Counted from the first letter of the stretch, positions 1 through 7,042 are shown. The stretch: DNA of 7,430 nt from Fidelibacterota bacterium (GCA_002725545.1 PBPW01000104.1:32094-39523), one strand, 5' to 3'. Notes: a model not told the origin generated them from the sequence alone. Numbers and translations are program-made.

Positions 1-1583
1 AGGTTCAAGTGCTTTGCAGCGTCAGCGTCAATGGCAGCAGACACAGCCATCCATGTCATCCAGCCACCAAGTTCCTCGATAGCTTTTTCATCGGTTGACC
101 CCATGAACCTTGCCGCTAAAGCTCGGGTAGCTCCAAGTTCTCTTACGTCGTTATCCCACTCTCGAGCTTTGTCAGCCCGCATCGTTTGTATTTCTTCAGG
201 AGTCTTATTTAGTTCAGCAACCTCATCACCTTTGGAAAGAATGTTGTTACGAACAGCGTTAGAGAACTCTTCGGTATAGAAAGCGTCTTGACCTACCTTG
301 CTGAAGTTCGACACGAAACCAAACGGGTTTCGCACAACGCCCGGTTGCAAAATAAGAGTGGGCGTAAACATTGCCTCAAACATGATTGAAGCCGGAAGAC
401 TGATCTTTGTTGGCTCTCCATACCCACGCATAAACTGAGTAGTGGATTGCACCCCCGGTATATCTGACAGTGAACGATCTGGATTGATTCCAAGCTTGTC
501 TTCAACTCGAGAAGCAAAGCCGAGCTGCATGCCCTTCTGAACACCTTTTTTGGTGATCATTACCCCCGGTATCTGCCGCCAGGATTCCATGCCACGGCCA
601 ATAGCCATGCGAGCCGCACCAACAGTCTGACCCTTAGCTTCCAACACGCTTGCATTAGGAAGAATTCGACGACCAATAAGGCCACCTTGCTGCATGCGAA
701 GAACGTCAGATCCTACGTCGGCAGTTTCCATAGCCGCTCGACCAAGAGTCGGATTGATCTTCGTCAGAGGCGCATACCTAGCACCATGCACAGCATTCAA
801 GGCTCGGGCACCTACGATGCCGCCTCTAGCGGCTCGAGCAAACAAAGCAACTTGTCCGACACCCGAAGCCAGCAACGCAATGTTGACCGCTGGCATTAAC
901 ACATCGTCGATTGGGCCAAGAGCCGACCAGAGAGACTTGACTGCTTCGATGGGGTTCGAAGGTCCGTGATCGATAAAGGCAGCCTTTAAGTCCCTAAGTG
1001 GGTTCCAGTTCTCAAACTCCGTAGCGATCTGGTCTTCATCCCAAAACAAACCAAGTTCAGTAGCTGCTTCCAACAAACCCGTCGGCGATAGCCACTTATC
1101 GAACGTATCCATGACCTGACCTATAGAAGATCCGGGGCCAGGTACGTTGCCCTGTTTGGCACGAGAGAAATCGTCTTGCCGCATCTTGTGGTAGACGCTG
1201 TTAAGCGCAGGGTTCCAAGAAGAGTCTAAAGACGTGTTGGGATCGAGATAACCGTGGCGAATCGCTCGAGCTTTGAACTGCACAACAGAGTCACCAGAAA
1301 CATTGGTAGGGAGTGGGAAGTTAGCTACGCCGCTGGCTACTCGTCGAGCTTGATCACTGAACGAATAAGTGCGAGTAGTTGGCTGCGGATCTGGTGGATC
1401 CATAGCTGATTGCACGTCGCCGTCTAAACCCGTTAACAGGTCTTGCATTCCTACCGTGTCCAAACCCGAAAACGCAGCAAGGTCCAAAGCCACCATGTCG
1501 GGAAGCTTCGGAAGAGACCATGAGTTTTCTACAGCTCGAATAGCTTTTAGACCGTTATCGATATTGCCCAGAATCCCACTCAT
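1..1583 (-). CDS. Large hypothetical phage protein, N-terminal 527 residues (runs off left edge)
   Basis: An uninterrupted frame starts at ATG 1581-1583 (MSGILGNIDNGLK...) and stays open to the left edge, so 527 N-terminal residues are visible and the C-terminus is missing. The start is well supported: AAGG at 1591-1594 sits 7 bases upstream, and the ATG overlaps the TGA of the preceding 1610-residue gene in a 4-base ATGA. I do not recognise the family. Residues 1-70 are acidic and rich in Asp, Gly and Pro. Residues about 228-248 (VLMPAVNIALLASGVGQVALF) are strongly hydrophobic, followed by an Ala/Arg/Gly-rich stretch (FARAARGGIVGARA) that could be an amphipathic or membrane-active helix. Residues about 415-527 look helical and charged. 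Position directly after a giant multidomain protein in a structural cluster suggests an internal or ejected virion protein, but this is inference. Coding is certain; function is not. Confidence 0.9.
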   Translation of the reverse strand, partial: MSGILGNIDNGLKAIRAVENSWSLPKLPDMVALDLAAFSGLDTVGMQDLLTGLDGDVQSAMDPPDPQPTTRTYSFSDQARRVASGVANFPLPTNVSGDSVVQFKARAIRHGYLDPNTSLDSSWNPALNSVYHKMRQDDFSRAKQGNVPGPGSSIGQVMDTFDKWLSPTGLLEAATELGLFWDEDQIATEFENWNPLRDLKAAFIDHGPSNPIEAVKSLWSALGPIDDVLMPAVNIALLASGVGQVALFARAARGGIVGARALNAVHGARYAPLTKINPTLGRAAMETADVGSDVLRMQQGGLIGRRILPNASVLEAKGQTVGAARMAIGRGMESWRQIPGVMITKKGVQKGMQLGFASRVEDKLGINPDRSLSDIPGVQSTTQFMRGYGEPTKISLPASIMFEAMFTPTLILQPGVVRNPFGFVSNFSKVGQDAFYTEEFSNAVRNNILSKGDEVAELNKTPEEIQTMRADKAREWDNDVRELGATRALAARFMGSTDEKAIEELGGWMTWMAVSAAIDADAAKHLN

Positions 1584-4500
1584 GACGTCACCTTGAATTC
1601 TGGGGTGCCAAGCACCCGACCTTTGTCTTTACTTCCACCCTTCCAACCTGACCGTTGCAAGAACTGAACCATCTCGTCTTTAAGAGTCGGATCCATTCGT
1701 TTGTTTCCCTTGACGTCAGGTACTTCTACTTCAGAGCGGAAACGACCAGCTCGGAACGACTCTTCCCCGCCTCGTCCAGTCAGTCTCCAAACAACAACTC
1801 TGTTCGGGTCAGCTCCTGGCACGGTTGTTTGCCCTAAAGCTATTTGCACTTGACCTGTGCCTTCAATCGGCAAATGGACAGCTATCTCGCTGACCCTTTC
1901 ACCGTTTATCGTCACATCAAAGGGGTGAATCGCATCAGCTAAATCGTCAGCCATTTGAGGGTTAACAACTTCAGCAATACCGTCCCAATGCCAGCGGCCG
2001 CTTACCTGTCTGAAATGGTGAGACCCACCTTCAGGTGTGTACCGGCCTGTCTTTGCATCTTTGAAGTACTGGTAAAGACCATCTGTTTCAACCCACACTC
2101 GAGCAGCATTAGCAGCGTTTGCATCTCCCTGAGCGCTCATGTGTGACACAGCGTGAATGTTGTCTGTGTATACGTGTTCAAATGCTTGAGTCATGCCCGG
2201 TGGTATCCGCTCACCATGCCCGTACATAACAAAGTCGAGAATCTGTTCGTTGTAAACGTGGTCGATCATTCGACCTTGATCTGATCCTTTTAGAAGACCA
2301 GGATGGGCAGCCAAGGTTTGATCAGACCAGAATTCTTTAGGGAGGACCGTGGCTTTCTGATCAGCGAACTGGCCTTCGTAGGAAAGTCCTTGACGCACGG
2401 CCTTACGAGCTGCAGCTCTGTTCTTTCTTGAATAGTTCAGATACGAGTTCTGGCCTGCTGTCTCCGAATGCATTGCTCCTCGAGCAGTTTCGGAAAACAT
2501 TTGTGAATGCAACAAGTAAGCAGCTTCTTCGCCGTGACGGGTAAAGCTGTTCCCCATCACTGTGTGCCCAAAGAAATCGTGAACAGCTCGGAACATATCG
2601 TTCTGTTCGTTTGACATATATGGATGACCGCCAGTTGCCTCAGTCGACAGCACTTTGATCCTGTTGTTGTCTCTAATGTCAGCGGCGAGTTCTCTAGGAG
2701 AGGAATACGGGTTAGCGCCAACCACCTCTACTTCGATGCCCATGGTTCTGGTTATGTACTGGTATTGAGCTTCTACTTCAGCAATCATTTGGTCGTAAGC
2801 AGCGACGTCAGCATCAGTCATTTCCATGGGTGCAGCTTCGTAAGCGTCTGCTGTTCGTCGAGCAACAGCGGGATCTGCTTGCGTCCGATCTAGGGGAGAC
2901 ATAACTCCTTCTGTTTCTTGAGCAAGCCCCCTGTATTGCAGCTCTTTCTTAATTCCACGGATCGGGCCGAGACCGTGAATTTCGCCCCACGTATCTAGAT
3001 ACCCTTGCCGTGCTCGAGCAGCTTCAGGAACATGGCCCGCTTCACGGTGCGGGTTCGCTGAATGCATAAAGTTGCGGGCTCGACGCATCATCTCTGGGTC
3101 ATCAAAAACAAAGACAGCTCCAGATCTGGTTTCCCGATCCGAAGTTGTTCTCAAAGCCGAAACATCTAAACCTGCTTCTTCGACGTCAGCTTGACTCCAA
3201 TATTTGCCACCTTCGTCATCTACCCAAACAGTCGAACGACCTTCGAATTGTGGTTCGAGTACCAGCTCATGGCCTATGCCTTCTTCGTTAAGGCGAGCTG
3301 ACATTTGCTTATGTGCATCTCGACCCCGTATGCCGTGATTAGTAAGGGCTGGAGCTGACACTGATATTGCCATCTCCCCGTCTAGTCCTGGTTGCCGATG
3401 TTTCATCAGCTTGATTCGACTGCCGGTAAACCCAACACCCTTTGCTTTGTCGACGGTGTCTTGAGCTATAACGTTTTCGTAAAAGTACTTTGCGTCTGCC
3501 ACGATCATTGCTCGACGTGGCCGCACATCCTGGCCATGTGGTGAGTACCCAAAACTGCCGTAACCACCGTTAATTCGAGTTCCGGGAGGAACATGGGTTT
3601 GCAAACCATCTAACCCGTAAGACAAACCTATTTGCTTAACTCCCGCACCAAGACCTGAAGCCACTCGTTTACTGCCAGACTTAACTCGACCAGTCAGATC
3701 TTTAGGGAACCTCCACGTCCCATTGGAAACCTCAGACAGGGCATGATGATTAAACGCTGGCGGCAATGGTGTGCTTGCAGCGTCGAGAACACGAGGGTTG
3801 AAAATATGTGCCGGACCTTGACCATGAATCCAGTTAGCAGGAGATTGAATGTTTTTGAAAGTTTCCGGGTCATAGGTTTTGTAGTTCTTTGTGGTTCCCT
3901 TCCACTCTCTCCACTCGACCCACGTCAGAGCCTGCAACTCTGACGGGGTTAGTTTGCGAGTTGACCCATCAGGGAACTGCACTTCACCAATTTGGTCAGC
4001 GGCTATTTCGTACGCTCGACGCACAGATCGATACATGTTGTTTGACATGCGAGTGTCAGGAGCCATAGAAGCTCCCATGGCAATAGCGAAAGCGTGACGG
4101 TCAATAACGACTGGCACGGCAGCGTCAAGTTCACCAAAAAGGTATTTAGCGTTGTAGTCGCTAATTGAACCAGTCATCATCCCGTAAACGGCGGCTCGAT
4201 GTTTCTCAAGTTCAGAGGCAGAAGACTGAAGGATTGCTTCCACAAAGTTTGGTTGCTTAAGAGTGTTTGGGCCCTTCATTTTGCGAAGAAAGAATGCCTC
4301 GACCTCATTGTCAGACTTCTTAAGCAGCTCTATGACGTTGGACGCTTCCTCGGTCGTCGACTTGATACCTACCACCGTGTTCATGTGGTTTTTCAGTTGT
4401 TTAGCAGTGGCATCAGGATGGTTTGTCATGTACCGAGCAGCGGCTACCGCCTTCTCAATGTTCTGTTCCCACAGTTCGCCCGCTGACATTAGCGAGGCCA

Positions 4501-6412
4501 CACCAACAAGTTTGCGGTGGTGCATCCCTATTTCGGACGCTGCTCGAGCCAAGTCCTCGTTTGCTATTCGATACCAGGCAACTGCTTGATCCATTTGGCG
4601 TTGACTTTCGGGGATAATCCCCTGGAATGGAGCAGGTGCTTTACGCAACGTCTGGTTGCCAATGTCACTCACCCGAACCGTGGCAGGTACGTTTCTCTTA
4701 AACTTTTTAAGACCGGCTATCGGGTCACCTTCTAAAGCTTCGTTGACAATTACCCGAACAGGCACAGCCTCAAGGCCACGCATTTCAGAAGCCATTAAAC
4801 GTTTCTGACCATCAGTTAATGCGGCTGCACCTGTTCTGGGGTTGTACTCCAGAACAAGCGCTTCTTTGATACCGCTTTTTCGAATGTCATCAGATAGCTC
4901 TCGAACGTCTTCAGTTACTTCGACAGCAAACCGCTTCATATCAGCAACGGGCACCACTTGAACAAGATCATCTTTTAGTGCCGGGTGGGTGGCCGCCGGT
5001 CTCATCACCGATGCATCTAGTTGCTTTAGCTTTGCCATGACTCTTTGGTTGAAAAAGTCAGTGATGTTGTTTGCCATCATCGGCATGAGCTGCACAGGAT
5101 TAACCATTGCCATGGTGCTGATACGGCGAAGCATTTCACTTTCGTCGATTGTGGCCGCACTCCGAGCATCAAAGTCTGCGACGTTCAAGTAGATACGATC
5201 AGCAGACGGGTCCTTACCTAAGAAAACTGAAGCTACGCCGATGCGAGGGTCTTGCAGTGCCAGCTCAGGGTGACCGTTCCCCATGGTGATCTTGGCGAAC
5301 TGCACCATTGCCCCACGCAGCTCTACCATTTCCACATCCGACAAAGCTTCACCGGACATCATTTTTTTCCAGTGCTTATCGACTTCCGGCATGTCTTTAC
5401 CGAGACGAAGTCGAGGCTGGTTGCTCCAACCAGTCTTAGTCGAAATGACGTGATCAAATTTGGACGCTTCAATAGCAGCGGCAGCCACACGGATCTCAGA
5501 CTTGTTCATTCCCGTTCCGACGCTTGCCGCATAGTCAGGCACTTGTTCAAACAAGTCATTGCCTAACCCCAGGAAAAATTCATCAGCTTGAACGCCGTTA
5601 TTGTTGTTGGGTTTCCAAGTTCCTAAGTCGTCATATCTCCCAATTAGCGATTGCCGCAGTGAGGAGATTGCCCCAGCTTCGTTAAAATTTGCTGTCCCAA
5701 AGTTTGAACCAACAAGAGACATCATCGCTCGACGAGCCCGACCGCCTGATGTTGGGATAATCGTCGCACCCAACATGGGTTCACGCATGGTGCCTGACAG
5801 TTGAGCTAAAGCATCTGTAGATGTTGTGCCAACAATCCTCGGGACTTGTATCTCATAGGGGTTTTTGGGGCCTCGGGGTATGGGAGGCAGACCCAAAATC
5901 GAGTACATCGGCGGGTCTTCTTTGAACATGTCCCTGACACGAACTTGTTGCGACTTAGGGCCGCTAATCATTCCTCGATCAACCAAACCATGTTGGACTT
6001 TGCGTTCAAGGCTGGTCGCCCCGAGAGAAACACCAGCCGCTGCACCAGCAACTCCTAAAATGCCAAGCACTCGGGTTAACCAACCAGAGTCAGGTTGTGC
6101 GGCATGATGTGCGCCGATTGCTTCACCTAAAACGGGAGCTGTGTATGCCTGCTGTGTGGCAAAGTCTCCCGCAGCTCCAACGACATCTGAAAGCTGAAAT
6201 CCGTCAGTAGCACGTTCCGACCATTGCTGGCCAAGAAGGCTTGACGGCAGCATGCCGGTAACCATTCCGGCAGCACCCAACAGCCCACGTTCTTTAACTG
6301 GACCGAAAATGCTTCCTTGTTCACCCTGTTCTGCTGGGGGTTCTGGAAGAACAGTGTCCTGCTCACTGAGCTGTTCCCTCTCGTCGGGAAGCATTCCGCC
6401 GGTGAATACCAT
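1580..6412 (-). CDS. Giant 1610-residue multidomain (polyvalent-like) phage protein
   Basis: This is a complete frame from ATG 6410-6412 to TGA 1580-1582, too long for ordinary head or tail structural proteins other than tape measures or ejection proteins. Visible parts in order: residues 1-40 acidic, Pro/Gln-rich; 43-60 and 111-133 hydrophobic Gly/Ala-rich; about 484-556 a ParB/sulfiredoxin-like fold with DGQKR at 534-538; about 612-837 a helical module with WY 613-614, VIDRHA 769-774 and ELQALTW 825-831; about 840-1190 unrecognised; about 1190-1370 a module with HDFFGH 1278-1283 and ETAGQN 1317-1322; about 1435-1610 beta-rich tail. Large phage proteins that string together unrelated enzymatic or effector domains are known as polyvalent proteins and are thought to be delivered with the DNA. 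I infer that role here. It has no coiled-coil repeats typical of a tape measure. The gene starts 5 bases after its upstream neighbour and overlaps the next by 4. Confidence 0.9.
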   Translation of the reverse strand: MVFTGGMLPDEREQLSEQDTVLPEPPAEQGEQGSIFGPVKERGLLGAAGMVTGMLPSSLLGQQWSERATDGFQLSDVVGAAGDFATQQAYTAPVLGEAIGAHHAAQPDSGWLTRVLGILGVAGAAAGVSLGATSLERKVQHGLVDRGMISGPKSQQVRVRDMFKEDPPMYSILGLPPIPRGPKNPYEIQVPRIVGTTSTDALAQLSGTMREPMLGATIIPTSGGRARRAMMSLVGSNFGTANFNEAGAISSLRQSLIGRYDDLGTWKPNNNNGVQADEFFLGLGNDLFEQVPDYAASVGTGMNKSEIRVAAAAIEASKFDHVISTKTGWSNQPRLRLGKDMPEVDKHWKKMMSGEALSDVEMVELRGAMVQFAKITMGNGHPELALQDPRIGVASVFLGKDPSADRIYLNVADFDARSAATIDESEMLRRISTMAMVNPVQLMPMMANNITDFFNQRVMAKLKQLDASVMRPAATHPALKDDLVQVVPVADMKRFAVEVTEDVRELSDDIRKSGIKEALVLEYNPRTGAAALTDGQKRLMASEMRGLEAVPVRVIVNEALEGDPIAGLKKFKRNVPATVRVSDIGNQTLRKAPAPFQGIIPESQRQMDQAVAWYRIANEDLARAASEIGMHHRKLVGVASLMSAGELWEQNIEKAVAAARYMTNHPDATAKQLKNHMNTVVGIKSTTEEASNVIELLKKSDNEVEAFFLRKMKGPNTLKQPNFVEAILQSSASELEKHRAAVYGMMTGSISDYNAKYLFGELDAAVPVVIDRHAFAIAMGASMAPDTRMSNNMYRSVRRAYEIAADQIGEVQFPDGSTRKLTPSELQALTWVEWREWKGTTKNYKTYDPETFKNIQSPANWIHGQGPAHIFNPRVLDAASTPLPPAFNHHALSEVSNGTWRFPKDLTGRVKSGSKRVASGLGAGVKQIGLSYGLDGLQTHVPPGTRINGGYGSFGYSPHGQDVRPRRAMIVADAKYFYENVIAQDTVDKAKGVGFTGSRIKLMKHRQPGLDGEMAISVSAPALTNHGIRGRDAHKQMSARLNEEGIGHELVLEPQFEGRSTVWVDDEGGKYWSQADVEEAGLDVSALRTTSDRETRSGAVFVFDDPEMMRRARNFMHSANPHREAGHVPEAARARQGYLDTWGEIHGLGPIRGIKKELQYRGLAQETEGVMSPLDRTQADPAVARRTADAYEAAPMEMTDADVAAYDQMIAEVEAQYQYITRTMGIEVEVVGANPYSSPRELAADIRDNNRIKVLSTEATGGHPYMSNEQNDMFRAVHDFFGHTVMGNSFTRHGEEAAYLLHSQMFSETARGAMHSETAGQNSYLNYSRKNRAAARKAVRQGLSYEGQFADQKATVLPKEFWSDQTLAAHPGLLKGSDQGRMIDHVYNEQILDFVMYGHGERIPPGMTQAFEHVYTDNIHAVSHMSAQGDANAANAARVWVETDGLYQYFKDAKTGRYTPEGGSHHFRQVSGRWHWDGIAEVVNPQMADDLADAIHPFDVTINGERVSEIAVHLPIEGTGQVQIALGQTTVPGADPNRVVVWRLTGRGGEESFRAGRFRSEVEVPDVKGNKRMDPTLKDEMVQFLQRSGWKGGSKDKGRVLGTPEFKVTS
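1589..1594 (-). promoter_or_regulatory. Ribosome binding site of the left-edge gene
   Basis: The minus strand reads AAGGTG here, with AGG 7 bases before the ATG at 1581-1583. It lies inside the last codons of the upstream 1610-residue gene. Together with the ATGA stop/start overlap it fixes this start and points to translational coupling. Confidence 0.75.
2303..2845 (-). other. HDFFGH/ETAGQN module (about residues 1190-1370 of the 1610-residue protein)
   Basis: A lead-in helix (DADVAAYDQMIAEVEAQYQYI) and a GIEVEVVGANPYSSPREL stretch are followed by IKVLSTEATGGHPYMSNEQN, FRAVHDFFGH (1274-1283), HGEEAAYLLH (1293-1302) and HSETAGQNSYLN (1315-1326). The clustering of His1278, Asp1279, His1283, His1293, Glu1295, Glu1296, His1302, His1315 and Glu1317 looks like a metal centre or an active site. 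I recall similar HDFFGH...GEE...H...ET.GQN blocks as conserved hypothetical regions in other phage proteins, with no established activity. It could be an enzyme or a structural metal-bound helical bundle. Confidence 0.5.
3902..4579 (-). other. Helical phage module, DUF7178-like (residues 612-837 of the 1610-residue protein)
   Basis: Key positions are WY 613-614, a helix ending LMSAGELWEQN (641-651), then a gap, then VPVVIDRHAFAIAMG (766-780), MYRSVRRAYEIAADQIG (793-809) and a Pro-Ser-Glu-Leu-Gln-Ala-x-x-Trp end (823-831). I recall the same order (WY...A...SP...W..N..., ...V.VDRW..., Y..I..AY..AA...G..P.ELQA..W..R) in stand-alone actinophage and marine phage proteins labelled DUF7178. The all-helical layout vaguely recalls helix-hairpin-helix DNA glycosylases, but no catalytic Lys/Asp pair can be assigned. 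The link to that named family rests on memory. Confidence 0.5.
4745..4963 (-). other. ParB/sulfiredoxin-like domain (residues 484-556 of the 1610-residue protein)
   Basis: The order of elements matches the ParB N-terminal/sulfiredoxin fold. A first strand (VQVVPVADM) is followed by a helix (LSDDIRKSG), then IKEALVLEY as the strand after the 'G-I-x-x-P-L-x-V' position, then the glycine-containing box DGQKRLMASEMRG (534-546) and EAVPVRVIV. The DG-x-x-R-L-x-A...G...VPV spacing is the family signature. Canonical chromosomal ParB has G-E-R-R here; this copy has G-Q-K-R, closer to stand-alone phage and plasmid ParB-like domains, some of which are nucleases or nucleotide-dependent enzymes. No ParA or helix-turn-helix follows, so a partition role is unlikely. 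Catalytic activity is not shown by the sequence. Confidence 0.7.
6014..6082 (-). other. Hydrophobic Gly/Ala segment in the 1610-residue protein (residues 111-133)
   Basis: Residues 111-133 run WLTRVLGILG then VAGAAAGVSLGAT, about 23 residues with a single charge. This could be one membrane-spanning or membrane-inserting helix. A shorter hydrophobic stretch precedes it at 43-60. Membrane-active segments are common in ejected virion proteins, but the Gly/Ala content also fits a buried helix; no prediction program was run. Confidence 0.4.
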
Positions 6413-6417
6413 TGTCT

Positions 6418-6852
6418 TTACCTACGGGCTTCGATCAAAGCTTCCATGACGAGTTGGGCCCACTCACGAGTTTCTTCAGAAACCTCAGGGTGAGTTGTTA
6501 ACGCATCAAGAATCGCTAACCGTTGCTGATCACCAGCCTGTTGTTTTGGAGGCAAAGGCGCTTGACCCATTGCCATAGGTTGAGAGATAGGAACATTTGG
6601 TCGTTGCGTGGGAGCCATAACTCCCTGCGGCAGTAACGCTGGCCCTTCAACTGGTCGGCCTTCTTGCTGCGGGACGCCTCTTTCAGGTAACGCACCGGGA
6701 CCTTCCATCCCGCCTTGCTGCTCAGGTGGGGCCATTGGTGGCAGCGAAGCTTTAAGGTCCGCTAGATCCGCTTTCTCTCCGTACGTGCCAGACTCAGGTT
6801 TGTTTACCGACTGGTTTTGCGTCGGTGTTTTCTCAATATCCATTTCAGCCAT
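6418..6852 (-). CDS. Pro/Gln/Met/Gly-rich phage protein, 144 residues
   Basis: I place the start at ATG 6850-6852 (MAEMDIEKTPTQ) because TGAGG at 6859-6863 lies 6 bases upstream and because this gives a short 8-base overlap with the preceding gene. A longer frame beginning near 6921 would overlap that gene heavily and lacks a better site. The stop is TAA 6418-6420. Residues about 37-113 are low-complexity (Pro, Gln, Gly, Met; for example MAPPEQQGGMEGPG), probably disordered. The last 30 residues form a clear amphipathic helical region (QRLAILDALTTHPEVSEETR and on through WAQLVMEALIEARR). Proteins with this disordered linker plus C-terminal helices recur beside portal and ejection genes in phages; a linker, scaffold or assembly role is possible but unproven. 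It ends 5 bases before the giant gene. Confidence 0.85.
   Translation of the reverse strand: MAEMDIEKTPTQNQSVNKPESGTYGEKADLADLKASLPPMAPPEQQGGMEGPGALPERGVPQQEGRPVEGPALLPQGVMAPTQRPNVPISQPMAMGQAPLPPKQQAGDQQRLAILDALTTHPEVSEETREWAQLVMEALIEARR
6421..6425 (-). promoter_or_regulatory. Weak ribosome binding site of the 1610-residue gene
   Basis: The minus strand reads GTAGG, with AGG 8 bases before ATG 6410-6412. It is formed by the last sense codons of the upstream gene (its final Arg codon is AGG) next to its TAA. The match is modest, so reinitiation after the upstream stop 5 bases away probably helps. Confidence 0.55.
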
Positions 6853-7042
6853 GAATAACCTCAGCCTCAGTTTCAATCCAGACTCGAGCACCGCAGCGGT
6901 CAGGGGTCTCTGAATGCACAATCGTGCATGGCCCCTGAACGGTTACTCGACGATGATGAGTCGAACCTTTGTATGTGCGGTCAATGATCGCCGGTTCGTT
7001 CTTCTTAATCTTTTGTTGGTGAACGTGGATAACGTGTTTCAC
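6845..7042 (-). CDS. Small conserved-type phage protein, 65 residues, GTG start
   Basis: The start is taken as GTG 7040-7042, which overlaps the TGA of the 44-residue gene as GTGA; an in-frame TTG at 7046-7048 is possible but has poorer spacing. The product begins MKHVIHVHQQKIKKN, basic and His-rich, and ends CGARVWIETEAEVI, acidic. The pattern of a short N-terminal strand, a basic 'HQ-x-I-K' patch, a central 'V-x-GPC-x-x-V' and a C-terminal 'CGARVWIET' resembles small hypothetical proteins I recall from structural clusters of tailed phages, often near portal or terminase genes. Their function is unknown to me. The beta-rich look and size would fit a small virion or regulatory beta-barrel. 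It overlaps the next gene by 8 bases. Confidence 0.8.
   Translation of the reverse strand: MKHVIHVHQQKIKKNEPAIIDRTYKGSTHHRRVTVQGPCTIVHSETPDRCGARVWIETEAEVIHG
6859..6863 (-). promoter_or_regulatory. Ribosome binding site deciding the start of the 144-residue protein
   Basis: The minus strand reads TGAGG with a 6-base spacer to ATG 6850-6852. It lies within the final codons of the upstream 65-residue gene. It supports MAEMD as the N-terminus over the longer reading from 6921. Confidence 0.7.

Noticed and set aside
31..1596. Plus-strand and alternative minus-strand frames in the left 1.6 kb
   Set aside because: A single minus-strand frame is open through the whole stretch with consistent codon use; the others are short shadows.
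5252..5566. Plus-strand 104-codon frame opposite the giant gene
   Set aside because: It is fully contained in a 1610-codon open frame on the other strand, has no ribosome site I would trust and no recognisable product.
5599..5610. Short ATT/GTT repeat
   Set aside because: It encodes a run of Asn (residues 268-272, PNNNN) in the giant protein; this is ordinary low complexity.
1580..6412. Reading the giant protein as a tail tape measure
   Set aside because: It lacks long coiled-coil or periodic helical repeats and contains several globular-looking motif blocks instead.
6853..6921. Longer N-terminus of the 144-residue protein starting near 6921
   Set aside because: It would overlap the 65-residue gene by about 77 bases, and the residues look like an out-of-frame reading of that gene. 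ATG 6850-6852 has a good ribosome site and a short overlap.
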